Below, piece by piece: positions 1 to 8,617 of a DNA stretch of 64,000 nt (its first letter is position 1; each line of letters opens with the position of its first letter). The notes beneath the pieces were generated by a model, which worked only from the letters and a program-made list of their open reading frames with translations, did not search any database and was not told the DNA's origin. Position numbers and translations under genes: made by a program. This DNA is from UBA7359 sp963976795 (GTDB lineage Bacteria > Pseudomonadota > Gammaproteobacteria > Eutrophobiales > Eutrophobiaceae), in assembly GCA_963976795.1 (NCBI GenBank), contig CAXBLT010000013.1, positions 20,177 to 84,176 on the forward strand, given 5' to 3'.

Positions 1-39
1 TTCAATTATGCTTGGTGCTATGGCAGAGATCACACACGA

Positions 40-861
40 TTATGAGATTCTGGAGGTTGAAGGTACTTTGTAGTTGTGCTCATTTAAATAATCGATAACG
101 CGTTTTAATAGAGCCGCTTCATCTTCTCCTTTACGCCATGATGAGACAGAGATCGTGGTCTCAATTTTTTTATGATTTTCAGGTAGTTTGAATCGACTGA
201 GTTGAAACTTTATTTTTCTGGCGAGCTTATTTGCCGCATCTTCTCCAGTTTCAGGCAAGATAAGCAAGAAGTCTGACATATTCCAGTGACCGACATCATC
301 AACCCATCTAAGCTTGTCTTTTAGTATCATTGCTATCGCATGATTAATGCTTTCATTTTCGACATCAATGTCAGGACGAGTCCTCAGCATGATAATTGAT
401 AATGGATTGAAATAACGTCGACTACGCGAAACATGTAAAGACAGCTTTTTCAAAATACCATGACGTGTATATAAACCTGTGTGTCCTTCTACTTGTTCGA
501 AACCGTACTGGATCTGTTCATCAGCTAAGTTTGTAAAATTAACAAGACAACCAATCTCGGTAACTTCATCAAATTCTGCCTGTAAGCGTTTAGATATATA
601 ATTGAAATTGAATAGAGTGTCATTGTTTGGGCTATTGATGTGTTGCCTGGCGATTCTTTCTGATATCGGGAAAATATTCGTACCAGGCAGTTCGGAACGT
701 AAATGTCCGACTAGTTGTCTGGCCTCTAGTCCCACCTGTTCACAGAGTGTTTTATTCACCCAAATAATACGATTATCAGAATTTACCAGGAAAATACCGA
801 CTGGTAATAAGTGTAGTAAAGATAAAAGATTATCTGAGTCTAGCGAAGGTAATTGGATCAT
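40..861 (-). CDS. PAS domain protein with degenerate GGDEF domain
   Basis: A cytoplasmic protein of about 273 residues. An N-terminal PAS-like segment contains the pattern LLPVGIFLVNSDNRIIWVN. A C-terminal region has GGDEF-family architecture (GLYTRHGILKKL, then a segment ending LILPETGEDAANKLARKI). The catalytic GGDEF loop is replaced by NMSDF, so diguanylate cyclase activity is unlikely; a sensor or binding role is inferred. I chose the ATG at 861. An in-frame TTG at 915 would add 18 residues, but neither start has a strong ribosome site. It lies 176 bp beyond the end of the co-oriented response regulator gene. There are no membrane segments. Confidence 0.75.
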   Translation of the reverse strand: MIQLPSLDSDNLLSLLHLLPVGIFLVNSDNRIIWVNKTLCEQVGLEARQLVGHLRSELPGTNIFPISERIARQHINSPNNDTLFNFNYISKRLQAEFDEVTEIGCLVNFTNLADEQIQYGFEQVEGHTGLYTRHGILKKLSLHVSRSRRYFNPLSIIMLRTRPDIDVENESINHAIAMILKDKLRWVDDVGHWNMSDFLLILPETGEDAANKLARKIKFQLSRFKLPENHKKIETTISVSSWRKGEDEAALLKRVIDYLNEHNYKVPSTSRIS

Positions 862-1037
862 ATTGGGCCCTGAAATTAGTGTCTTTCTCCAGCCTATATA
901 GCGACCTTTGAGCAAAATACTTTAGCTGCTACTACGGGGGGATATAATGACAAAGCTAGATTCATGTAATGACGTACCTAGCGAGCTTTGAGGCTCTTTA
1001 CTTGGGAGGAATTCAGTGAGCTTTGATGGACGTACTC

Positions 1038-1685
1038 TTATTTTTCAAAGTGTTCAGAGCGCATAATCATGGCTACTGGCCCAGTAATAATTTTATGAAA
1101 CAGGGCAGATTGGCGATTCGTTTTTGTTTTTCGATAAATATGTTTCAGGTGAGTGCGAACTGTTGAAACACTGATGTGTAATGATTCTGCCGTTGATTCA
1201 ATATCGGGATTATCAAGCAATTGGGATACAACACGAGACTCTGCCGGGGTTAAATCGTAGACCTGATGTAAGATCTCATCCAGAACAGGAGGTTCTTTTT
1301 TAACAGGGTTATTCTTATTTTTATCGAGTGCAAACCGAACCGTTGTTTTTAGATCAATGTCGCGCAATGGTTTATTGATAAACCCATAAGGATTAGTCAT
1401 TTGCGCGCGCTCAAGTGTATCTTCATCACTGTATGCTGTGACATAGATCACTGGGATTTGAAGTTTTTGCATGATGACTTCTGCTGTTTCTATGCCATCT
1501 AACCCTTTACCAAGACGAATATCCATTAAAACCAGATCGGGTTTTAATTTTTTTGTTTTTTCTATCGCCTCAGCACCAGAATATGCAACGCTAGGAACAA
1601 TAAAACCGAAGTTTTCCAAGTACAATTGCATGACGCTAGCCGTAGTCTGATCATCATCTACAATAAGTATCCTTTCTCCCGACAT
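1038..1685 (-). CDS. Response regulator, REC plus LuxR-type HTH
   Basis: About 215 residues. The N-terminal receiver domain shows the acidic pocket (VDDD), the phospho-acceptor Asp in LVLMDIRLG, the conserved Thr in VTAYSD and the Lys in INKPL. The C-terminal part is a LuxR/NarL-type helix-turn-helix (LTPAESRVV, then SVSTVRTHLKHIYRKT). It should be a DNA-binding transcription regulator activated by phosphorylation, but no partner histidine kinase is adjacent. The ATG at 1685 is preceded by a good GGAGGG ribosome site, so it is preferred over 1712. The upstream region carries a CRP-like palindrome and a second inverted repeat. Target genes cannot be inferred. Confidence 0.88.
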   Translation of the reverse strand: MSGERILIVDDDQTTASVMQLYLENFGFIVPSVAYSGAEAIEKTKKLKPDLVLMDIRLGKGLDGIETAEVIMQKLQIPVIYVTAYSDEDTLERAQMTNPYGFINKPLRDIDLKTTVRFALDKNKNNPVKKEPPVLDEILHQVYDLTPAESRVVSQLLDNPDIESTAESLHISVSTVRTHLKHIYRKTKTNRQSALFHKIITGPVAMIMRSEHFEK

Positions 1686-1758
1686 CGTCCCTCCAAAGAT
1701 AAATTTAGACATTTTAGTTACTTAGCACATACTATACGAATTATATAAGAAAGACTTT

Positions 1759-1785
1759 ACCCTAAAATGAGTATATTTTTAGGGT
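1759..1785. repeat. Inverted repeat, possible operator
   Basis: Nine-base arms ACCCTAAAA and TTTTAGGGT are separated by nine bases. The repeat lies about 75 bp upstream of the response regulator start at 1685. It could be an operator (for example self-binding by the LuxR-type regulator) or an RNA hairpin in the leader. There is no T tract, so it is not an obvious terminator. Confidence 0.4.
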
Positions 1786-1803
1786 GCTGATCTAATTACG
1801 AAA

Positions 1804-1823
1804 ATTGTGATTTGGTTCACAAA
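1804..1823. promoter_or_regulatory. CRP/Vfr-like binding site
   Basis: The sequence contains TGTGA-N6-TCACA exactly (1806-1821), the core of the CRP-family consensus. It lies about 120 bp upstream of the response regulator start and just beyond the 3' end of tusA, so the regulator gene is the likely target. No CRP gene is in the window. Confidence 0.6.
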
Positions 1824-1871
1824 ACCACTAAAAATCACATTATATCGGTGAAATGGTGTAAGCGTAATAAT

Positions 1872-2144
1872 TTAGATCTTTTTCGGGTTGTGCGCGCGTT
1901 TAATGGTAAAGCGATAAATACCATCAGTTTCGGTTGAATCGATAATTTGATGCTCAGTACGAGCGCAATATGCTTCGAAATCGACTTGCGAGTGCGGATC
2001 GGTTGTTTCAACAAAAAGAATTTCAGAAGGATTCATTTTGTTTAAAAGTACCTTGGTCTTCAGAATAGGTAAGGGACAATTTAACCCCTTTGCATCAAGC
2101 GTTTGATCGAACCTTTGTTGTTTGCCTGTTCTTGTATTCACCAA
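1872..2144 (-). CDS. tusA: TusA-family sulfur carrier protein
   Basis: About 90 residues with the family signature: a DAKGLNCPLPILKTK segment whose Cys in the CPxP motif is the persulfide-carrying residue, followed by the two-layer beta-alpha-beta fold. TusA proteins carry sulfur as a persulfide in tRNA thiolation or in sulfur-oxidation traffic. It lies 37 bp downstream of the zinc receptor gene on the same strand and may be the last gene of a Zur-controlled transcript; a link to zinc is inference. The start is TTG at 2144 or GTG at 2141. It could be another TusA/SirA paralogue, since genomes often hold several. Confidence 0.85.
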   Translation of the reverse strand: MVNTRTGKQQRFDQTLDAKGLNCPLPILKTKVLLNKMNPSEILFVETTDPHSQVDFEAYCARTEHQIIDSTETDGIYRFTIKRAHNPKKI

Positions 2145-2181
2145 GGTACTTTACATTACGAATTAAAATTGCGCTATTGTA

Positions 2182-4161
2182 TTAAAAAGCGGCTTGGACC
2201 CCAACCATGAATGCTCTACCCATAATAGGCGCACGGTTTTTAATAAATGAAGTATGTAAACGTCCGTCTTCATCAAGAAGGTTTGTCGCTTTGGCAAAAA
2301 GCCCTAGGCTTCGCTCACCTTCAAAAACATCATAGTTTGCATTGAGATCGAGCACAGTATAACCATCAGTGTCTGTTTCCAATGCTCCGTTGTCATTTTG
2401 TGCAAAATAGTTTGTTAGATCTATGCCTGCACGAAATTTATTATATTCATAGTCTATACTGCTACCGATGCGTGGAGGCGAAATACGCGCTATGTTCTCT
2501 CCATTTTCACGTTCAGCACGGACATAGTCACCAAATAAATTAAAATCCACTTTACCTTTATTGCCTGAGTATAAGTTGATAGTGCTTGCTACTTCAAAGC
2601 CATAGAACACAGTGTCATCTTGTTGAAATTGAACCAATGTAAATTCGCCTGCTGCAGTACCCGTTTCATCGACTAAATCAACCGCACCATCGTTGTTTCT
2701 ATCCAGACCTTGTAAAAAGATAAAGTCTTCAATGTAATTTACAAATAGATTGAGGCTCCATTGCACTATGCCTTTTTCTTGTGTCAGTGAGAGATCGATA
2801 CTATTTGCTGTTTCAATATCCATTCCTGATTGACCTAATTCAAAAGTACCTGTTGCTACATGTGGACCATTGGCAAACAGCTCTTCGGCAGCCGGGGCAC
2901 GTTGGCTACGACTGATATTCAGACCCAATGCGGTATCTTCGATAAAATGCCAATGAATACCGGAAGAGATGCTATACATGTCATTACTAACTGCTGCGGC
3001 ATTATCAGGATCACTCTCTTGATGTTCAAAGCGTCCACCGATTTCAAAATGTAACCCATCAATAATATCGGTGTCTTCTAAAATAAAAACAGCAAATGTT
3101 TCAGTATTGGTTTTAGGCATAAAGGCTTCATCTCCAACTGCACTAACATCACGATAGCCAAATTGTGTTCCAATAACGCCATTGAAAGGTCCGATCTGTC
3201 CGTGTTGTATTTCTAGGCGGCCATCTAATTGTTCATTATTAAATACCGTTCCTGGAGAAAGAGCATCTTCAAATTCAATGTGTTGGTAATCGTTATAACC
3301 CAATTGTAGATTGATGGCTTTTATGCCGTTAAACGGGTTGTTAATTTGTCCCGTTAGTGTTGTTCGGTCTTGTTCTGATTCAATAAAAGGCAGTTCGCTC
3401 GGGTCATCCGGGTTTAATGGAACACCGTGAGTGGAATCAAAACGACCATAAGAAATACCTATGAACCCCCAGTCATCTATAAATGAAGTACCTAAGTTAA
3501 TATTCTTTGAATCGTAATAACTATTAAATACCTGACCATTACTAGAAGAGTAATTTTTTGCATCACGGTTTGTTCCATCGAGATGAAACGCCATTTTCCC
3601 ATAACCACCCTCAGCTTGTAATGAAAGCAACTTTTCAAGAGAGTTGGAGTTAAAGCTGGAAAATGCGCGCGCATTAAATGATTCAGGGACGTATTCAGGA
3701 ATACGGTTTGAAACAACGTTGACTAGTCCACCGGATGCTTCACTACCATAAAGTAGCGTTGATGGTCCGCGGAATATTTCAATCTGATCGGCATGAATTG
3801 GATCAATAGTGACTGCGTGATCAACACTAATGGTAGAGACATCCATCGAACCTACGCCGTTTTCCAGGATTTGTACACGTGAACCACTTAAACCACGGAT
3901 AACAGGCCGACTTGCTAGTGGACTAAAACGGTTTGTGGTTACCCCTGGTATATTGGAAAGTGTTTCGCCAATAGTTGACGATTGTCTTTCGATTAAATCT
4001 TCGTTCCTAAGAACGGTAATAGGTTGAGCTATGTGTTCTATGCTTTGTAAACCAATAGGTCTGGCTGTAATGGTGTATCCTTCTAAAGTTGTTGGTTCTT
4101 CAGAATAGGCAACTTGTGATGCGGTAAATAGTGTAATAGCAACGGTATATAGTAATTTCAT
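2182..4161 (-). CDS. znuD: TonB-dependent outer membrane receptor, ZnuD-like
   Basis: About 659 residues. A signal peptide (MKLLYTVAITLF...SQVAYS) is followed by a TonB-box/plug region (plug motif GVTTNRFSPLASRPVIRGL, then EIFRGPSTLLYGSEASGG) and a long beta-barrel ending in the aromatic C-terminal pattern FMVGVQAAF. The family imports metal chelates or metals across the outer membrane using TonB energy. A zinc role is inferred from location: it is co-directional with a small Cys/His protein behind a Zur box and diverges from zur-znuACB. The ATG at 4161 has a GAGG ribosome site and gives a clean signal peptide; the upstream alternative at 4194 does not. Substrate is not provable from sequence. 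Confidence 0.85.
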   Translation of the reverse strand: MKLLYTVAITLFTASQVAYSEEPTTLEGYTITARPIGLQSIEHIAQPITVLRNEDLIERQSSTIGETLSNIPGVTTNRFSPLASRPVIRGLSGSRVQILENGVGSMDVSTISVDHAVTIDPIHADQIEIFRGPSTLLYGSEASGGLVNVVSNRIPEYVPESFNARAFSSFNSNSLEKLLSLQAEGGYGKMAFHLDGTNRDAKNYSSSNGQVFNSYYDSKNINLGTSFIDDWGFIGISYGRFDSTHGVPLNPDDPSELPFIESEQDRTTLTGQINNPFNGIKAINLQLGYNDYQHIEFEDALSPGTVFNNEQLDGRLEIQHGQIGPFNGVIGTQFGYRDVSAVGDEAFMPKTNTETFAVFILEDTDIIDGLHFEIGGRFEHQESDPDNAAAVSNDMYSISSGIHWHFIEDTALGLNISRSQRAPAAEELFANGPHVATGTFELGQSGMDIETANSIDLSLTQEKGIVQWSLNLFVNYIEDFIFLQGLDRNNDGAVDLVDETGTAAGEFTLVQFQQDDTVFYGFEVASTINLYSGNKGKVDFNLFGDYVRAERENGENIARISPPRIGSSIDYEYNKFRAGIDLTNYFAQNDNGALETDTDGYTVLDLNANYDVFEGERSLGLFAKATNLLDEDGRLHTSFIKNRAPIMGRAFMVGVQAAF

Positions 4162-4232
4162 TTTACTTCCCTCAATAACAATAATCTTCGACACGAATAA
4201 AACGTGTCGATACGCTTAAAAATAAATAGTTA

Positions 4233-4520
4233 CTAAAGGGTGGTAGGAGGGCCTCGATTATTTAGGGAAAATAATACAGCAAGATAAATAGATTGATTAT
4301 GATGAGGCGTTCTTTCAAGATCAGGAAATAATATGTTACCTGTACCTGATGGTTCAGCTAGTGCATTATCCATATTCAATTGATGAAGACAGACAAAGCA
4401 TGGTTCTCTATCCTTATGTATTAAATCATGCTCGAACGCATGCACTACTGTCGCGAATTGCGACAATAGTAATAATAAAATCAATGGTTTAATGATTATA
4501 TTTTTTAGCATGAATGGCAT
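4233..4520 (-). CDS. Small secreted Cys/His protein, zinc-regulon member
   Basis: About 95 residues with an N-terminal hydrophobic signal segment (LLLLLSQFATVVHA), then a mature part rich in His and acidic residues, with a Cys pair in PCFVCLHQLN. I do not recognise a named family; small proteins of this shape occur next to metal receptors. It is the first gene leftward of the Zur box, whose edge is only about 15 bp from the start codon, so zinc-dependent repression is strongly suggested. A periplasmic metal-binding role is inference. An internal ATG at 4511 is an alternative start. Confidence 0.6.
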   Translation of the reverse strand: MPFMLKNIIIKPLILLLLLSQFATVVHAFEHDLIHKDREPCFVCLHQLNMDNALAEPSGTGNILFPDLERTPHHNQSIYLAVLFSLNNRGPPTTL

Positions 4521-4534
4521 TTATTAATATACAA

Positions 4535-4555
4535 TAATGTAATATTATAACATTA
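4535..4555. promoter_or_regulatory. Zur box in divergent zinc-regulon promoter
   Basis: A 21-base near-palindrome (TAATGT...ACATTA, three mismatched positions including the centre) sits between the divergent small Cys/His protein/znuD genes and zur-znuACB. It resembles the proteobacterial Zur consensus built around ATGTTATAATATAACAT. One site between two zinc-uptake transcription units suggests co-repression of both when zinc is sufficient. Confidence 0.8.
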
Positions 4556-4591
4556 CATAAATACTATCAATTTGATTATCTTGGATTTTTT

Positions 4592-5089
4592 GTGAGTAAG
4601 AACAAGTCAATTAGCCCTTTTAAGCCCGCTGCGCATAAGCATCAAGAATGTTTGCATTCAGCTATGAAAGCAGCAAAAAAGCATTGTGAAAGTGCTGGGT
4701 TACGTTTAACGCCAATAAGACAGCGTGTTCTGGAGTTGGTTTGGCAAAGTCATGAACCGGTTAAAGCCTATGACATTCTCGATGAATTAAAACGGTCTAA
4801 ATCATCTTCAGCACCACCGACAGTTTACCGTGCACTGGATTTTCTACTTGAAGAAGGTTTGGTTCATAAAATTGAATCATTAAATGCATATGTTGGTTGT
4901 GGCAACCCAGAAGATGTTCACAAAGGCCAGTTTTTTATCTGCCATGATTGTGGTGTAGTCGCCGAGCTTGATGATGATGAGATTCGAGATTTGTTACAAA
5001 AAAAGGCTAAGCGATTTGGTTTTAAGATTAATGATGAAATGGTTGAGATTAAGGGCTATTGTCAGGAATGCCGCGGAATAAAAGCATAA
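4592..5089 (+). CDS. zur: Zinc uptake regulator Zur, Fur family
   Basis: About 165 residues. The N-terminal winged-helix DNA-binding domain (LRLTPIRQRVLELVWQS, then SAPPTVYRALDFLLEEGLV) is followed by the dimerisation/metal domain with structural Cys pairs (CHDCG and CQEC). Fur-family member of Zur type: represses zinc uptake genes when zinc is bound. It is the first gene of zur-znuACB and lies next to the Zur box, so autoregulation is likely. The start is GTG at 4592; the N-terminal residues AAHKHQECLHSAM resemble other gammaproteobacterial Zur N-termini, which favours it over the ATG at 4664. Confidence 0.9.
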   Translation: MSKNKSISPFKPAAHKHQECLHSAMKAAKKHCESAGLRLTPIRQRVLELVWQSHEPVKAYDILDELKRSKSSSAPPTVYRALDFLLEEGLVHKIESLNAYVGCGNPEDVHKGQFFICHDCGVVAELDDDEIRDLLQKKAKRFGFKINDEMVEIKGYCQECRGIKA

Positions 5090-5092
5090 GTC

Positions 5093-5959
5093 ATGGTGAA
5101 TTATTTGAAGGTTTTACTAATATTGTCGTTGCTACAATTTATTTTGGTAACAAAAACTTATGCTGATGATAAAGTTATTGCATTCGTCAGTATCTTGCCA
5201 CAGCAATATTTTGTTCAGAAAATAGGCAATGATTTTGTAGATGTTCATGTCATGGTGGGCCCCGGACAAAATCCTGCCACCTATGAACCCACGCCTCAAC
5301 AAATGGCCGCTTTGTCTAAAGCAGATGTCTATTTCAGGATAGGCGTCCCATTTGAGTCTGCATGGTTAGATAAGATAAAACTGAATAATAAAAATTTAAA
5401 AATTGTTGAATGTTGTAAATCTATTTCAAATCTGAATGATCATGGCCATTCGCATGATCATGGGCATGATTATGACCCCCACGTTTGGACCAGTCCTAAA
5501 AAAGTTATCAAGATTGCTGAGTTGATAAAAAACTCATTGATCGAAATAGATAATAAAAATAGTGCTGCTTATGAAGCGTCAGAAAGATCATTCAACGAAA
5601 ATATTACGGAATTGGATGAAGTGATAAAAAATAAAACTAAAAATATAAAAAACAGAATGTTGATAGTTTCACATTCATCCTGGAGTTACTTTGCTGATGA
5701 ATATGGTTTTACACAAGTCTCAATTGAACAAGGAGGCAAAGAGATACAAGCAAGTTCAATGGTGAGCTTGATAAAAACAGCAAAAGAAAAAAATGTTAAG
5801 ACGATATTTGTGCAACCGCAATTTAATGATCGGGCAGCAAAGGTTGTCGCAAATGAACTAAAAGCAGAAATTATGGTTCTGGACCCACTCGCATTTAATT
5901 ATATTGAAAACATGAACATGGTAGCGGACAGAATCCTAAAAGGATTATCTCATGACTAA
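5093..5959 (+). CDS. znuA: Zinc ABC transporter substrate-binding protein
   Basis: About 288 residues. An N-terminal signal peptide (to about residue 25) precedes a cluster A-I metal-binding fold. A His/Asp-rich loop at residues 116-130 (DHGHSHDHGHDYDPH) is typical of zinc-specific ZnuA proteins. It captures periplasmic zinc and delivers it to ZnuB. It starts 3 bp after zur and overlaps znuC by 8 bp, so one transcript is expected. Confidence 0.93.
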   Translation: MVNYLKVLLILSLLQFILVTKTYADDKVIAFVSILPQQYFVQKIGNDFVDVHVMVGPGQNPATYEPTPQQMAALSKADVYFRIGVPFESAWLDKIKLNNKNLKIVECCKSISNLNDHGHSHDHGHDYDPHVWTSPKKVIKIAELIKNSLIEIDNKNSAAYEASERSFNENITELDEVIKNKTKNIKNRMLIVSHSSWSYFADEYGFTQVSIEQGGKEIQASSMVSLIKTAKEKNVKTIFVQPQFNDRAAKVVANELKAEIMVLDPLAFNYIENMNMVADRILKGLSHD

Positions 5960-6680
5960 TATTGTTATAGACATCGATAATGTTAGCTTTAATTACGGTG
6001 CAGTTCCTGTGTTAGAAGATATTTCTCTTAAGATCCATGAAGATGAATTCATCGGCATTATTGGTCCTAACGCTAGTGGTAAAAGTACGCTATTGAAGTT
6101 GATCCTCGGATTATTAGAGCCCGATGAAGGCACGATCTCAAAATTTAATCACGATGGTAAAGATCTAAGAAATTATATTGGATACGTGCCGCAACACAGT
6201 ACATTTTCTCGGGATTTTCCCATTACTGTTGGCGAGGTTGTCATGATGGGCCATGTTGCTACTTCCTCAAGGTTTTTTCGTTATAGCAAAGAAGAGACCG
6301 AGTTAGCGAGACAGGTCATGCAAAAACTTGAAATCGAAGATATAGAAAAACGACAGGTTGGAGAATTGTCTGGCGGCCAATTACAACGAGTTTTAATCGC
6401 GCGGGCACTGGTATGTCAACCAGAGATTTTAATATTAGATGAGCCGACAGCTAATGTTGATATGCGCATAGAAGAAGATATTTTTTCCCTGTTAAAAAAT
6501 TATAGTGAACATATGACGATAATTGTTGTATCGCATGACATAGCATTTATTTCTGGCTATGTTGATCGCGTTGCTTGTTTGAATCGTACGCTTGTTTGTC
6601 ATAACACAGAATCAATTAGTGGAAAGATGATCGAAGAATTATACGATGCGCCAGTCAAGATGATTCACCACCATCATTAA
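5952..6680 (+). CDS. znuC: Zinc ABC transporter ATPase
   Basis: About 242 residues. Walker A is GPNASGKST near residue 37, the ABC signature is LSGGQLQRVLIARAL, and Walker B is ILILDEPT, followed by the switch His in VVSHD. The C-terminus ends in a run of four His residues, which could bind metal (inference). It powers zinc import with ZnuA and ZnuB. The start overlaps the znuA end and the stop lies 3 bp before znuB. Confidence 0.93.
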   Translation: MTNIVIDIDNVSFNYGAVPVLEDISLKIHEDEFIGIIGPNASGKSTLLKLILGLLEPDEGTISKFNHDGKDLRNYIGYVPQHSTFSRDFPITVGEVVMMGHVATSSRFFRYSKEETELARQVMQKLEIEDIEKRQVGELSGGQLQRVLIARALVCQPEILILDEPTANVDMRIEEDIFSLLKNYSEHMTIIVVSHDIAFISGYVDRVACLNRTLVCHNTESISGKMIEELYDAPVKMIHHHH

Positions 6681-6683
6681 ATT

Positions 6684-7508
6684 ATGAATGAATTTATAAC
6701 AGCATTAACAGAATATACATTTTTACAAAATGCTATTTTTGCCTGCCTGCTAGCCAGTATAGGGTGTGGGGTGATTGGTAGTTATGTTGTTGTAAAACAA
6801 ATCAGCTTTTTAACAGGGGGTATTGCCCACTCTGTATTAGCCGGCATGGGCATGGCCTATTTTTATAATGCATCGCCAATTTTGGGTGCAATCATTGCTG
6901 CTTTGGTGTCTAGTATTATGATCGGCTGGATCAATCTACGCTGGAAAGAACACGAAGATGTTTTAATCGCGGCGTTTTGGTCAGCTGGTATGGCGATTGG
7001 TATTTTATTCTTATCGAGAACGCCTGGGTATAACGTAGACTTAATGAGTTATTTGTTTGGCAATATATTATTAATAACGCGTAGTGATTTGTTATTAATG
7101 TTTTTACTCGACATAGTCGTGCTGGCTTTTGTGTTCATCTATTACAAACATTTTCTGGTTAGTGTGTTTGATGAAGAGTTTGCTCGATTGCGTGGTATAA
7201 ACACGGAATTCTTTTACATTCTACTATTGTGTTTGATCTCTATAACAATAGTGATATTGATTCAGCTTGTGGGGTTAATCATGGTGATAGCGCTATTGAC
7301 TTTGCCTGCCGCCATAGCAAATCAATATGTGACTTCATTGCACAAGATGTTTTTACTGTCTGCCGGAATCTGCGCGGTAATAAGTGTCTCCGGTGTGGCT
7401 ATATCATTTGGCCCTGATCTACCTACAGGTTCAGTTATCGTACTTACCGCATGTACTGCTTATTTCTCTTCAGTAATATTCAAACAAATCCTGAGCACCA
7501 ACAAATAG
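6684..7508 (+). CDS. znuB: Zinc ABC transporter permease
   Basis: About 274 residues with roughly eight hydrophobic segments, an ABC-3 family permease. The pattern GGIAHSVLAGMGMA and the coupling region around FDEEFARLRGI are typical. It forms the inner-membrane channel for zinc with ZnuC and closes the zur-znuACB run. The following gene is convergent, 16 bp away, without a clear terminator hairpin. Confidence 0.92.
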   Translation: MNEFITALTEYTFLQNAIFACLLASIGCGVIGSYVVVKQISFLTGGIAHSVLAGMGMAYFYNASPILGAIIAALVSSIMIGWINLRWKEHEDVLIAAFWSAGMAIGILFLSRTPGYNVDLMSYLFGNILLITRSDLLLMFLLDIVVLAFVFIYYKHFLVSVFDEEFARLRGINTEFFYILLLCLISITIVILIQLVGLIMVIALLTLPAAIANQYVTSLHKMFLLSAGICAVISVSGVAISFGPDLPTGSVIVLTACTAYFSSVIFKQILSTNK

Positions 7509-7524
7509 TCTAGTAAACTGTGAA

Positions 7525-8580
7525 CTACTGATTTCGACGTGTCTTACTGGCGCGAGCTAATGTTTTAATCAATTCAACAGTATCATCCCAACCAAGACAG
7601 GCATCAGTTATACTCTGTCCATAAACAAGTTCCTTGTTTGGTGTAACATCTTGTCTACCCGCTATCAGGTGACTTTCAATCATAGTGCCAATAATGGACT
7701 TATTACCGGCAGAGATTTGCTTCGCGACATCTTCTCCAACCTGAATTTGAGCATCATGTTGTTTTCGGCTATTGGCATGACTCAGATCTATCATAATATT
7801 TGCCGGAAGATTTGCACTCTCCAGTTCCTTTGATACACGGCTAATATTTTCAGCGTCATAGTTAGGCTCCTTGCCACCACGTAAAATAATATGAGCGTCA
7901 GGATTCCCTGTTGTCGAAAAAATAGCCGCATTGCCTTCTTTTGTGAGAGATAAAAAGTTATGTGGGCGGGTTGATGAGCCAATGGCATCTACTGCGATTT
8001 TGGTTGTGCCGTAAGTTCCGTTTTTAAATCCAACCGGACATGATAAGCCAGAAGCTAATTCACGGTGAACCTGGCTTTCTGTTGTTCTGGCACCAATTGC
8101 GCCCCAACTAATTAAGTCTGTGACATATTGTGGAGTGATTAAATCCAAAAACTCTGTCCCTGCAGGCACACCCTTATTATTAAGATCTAGCAATAGTTGT
8201 CTGGCAATGCGTAAACCTTTATTGATATTAAAACTATCATCGAGGTCTGGGTCATTTATCAGACCTTTCCAGCCAACTGTTGTGCGGGGTTTTTCAAAAT
8301 ACACGCGCATAATAATTAGCAAGTCATCGGAGTGTTCATCAATCAGCGGTTTTAATTTATCTGCATATTCTTTTGCAGCATCAGTGTCATGTATTGAGCA
8401 AGGACCTACTATTACGATCAGCCGTTGGTCTTCACCATGTAAAATGTTATGGGCGGCAGTACGTGTGTCAGCAGTTGTTTTTGCAGCGGTCTCGGTGATT
8501 ACGATTTCCTCGCAAATAACCGAAGGTGAGGTAACAGCTTTGATTGACTCGATTCTTAAATCATCAGTTTTAAATTTCAT
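7525..8580 (-). CDS. 3-deoxy-7-phosphoheptulonate (DAHP) synthase, class I
   Basis: About 351 residues, the usual length of AroF/AroG/AroH enzymes. It condenses phosphoenolpyruvate and erythrose-4-phosphate in the first step of the shikimate pathway. Visible family motifs are VGPCSIHD, MRVYFEKPRTTVGWKGLINDP, GARTTESQVHRELASG, VGFKNGT and IMIDLSHANS. The ATG at 8580 begins MKFKTDDLRIES, matching the family N-terminus; a longer frame reaching 8730 would run into the hit gene and is rejected. Which feedback isoform it represents cannot be assigned. It lies 37 bp downstream of the HIT gene on the same strand. Confidence 0.93.
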   Translation of the reverse strand: MKFKTDDLRIESIKAVTSPSVICEEIVITETAAKTTADTRTAAHNILHGEDQRLIVIVGPCSIHDTDAAKEYADKLKPLIDEHSDDLLIIMRVYFEKPRTTVGWKGLINDPDLDDSFNINKGLRIARQLLLDLNNKGVPAGTEFLDLITPQYVTDLISWGAIGARTTESQVHRELASGLSCPVGFKNGTYGTTKIAVDAIGSSTRPHNFLSLTKEGNAAIFSTTGNPDAHIILRGGKEPNYDAENISRVSKELESANLPANIMIDLSHANSRKQHDAQIQVGEDVAKQISAGNKSIIGTMIESHLIAGRQDVTPNKELVYGQSITDACLGWDDTVELIKTLARASKTRRNQ

Positions 8581-8617
8581 AATGCTCGTATTCGTAATTG
8601 TTTTTTTGATGTAATTT

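Noticed and set aside
602..901. Plus-strand frame opposite the PAS/GGDEF gene.
   Set aside because: It is the antisense shadow of a gene with clear PAS and GGDEF-fold patterns.
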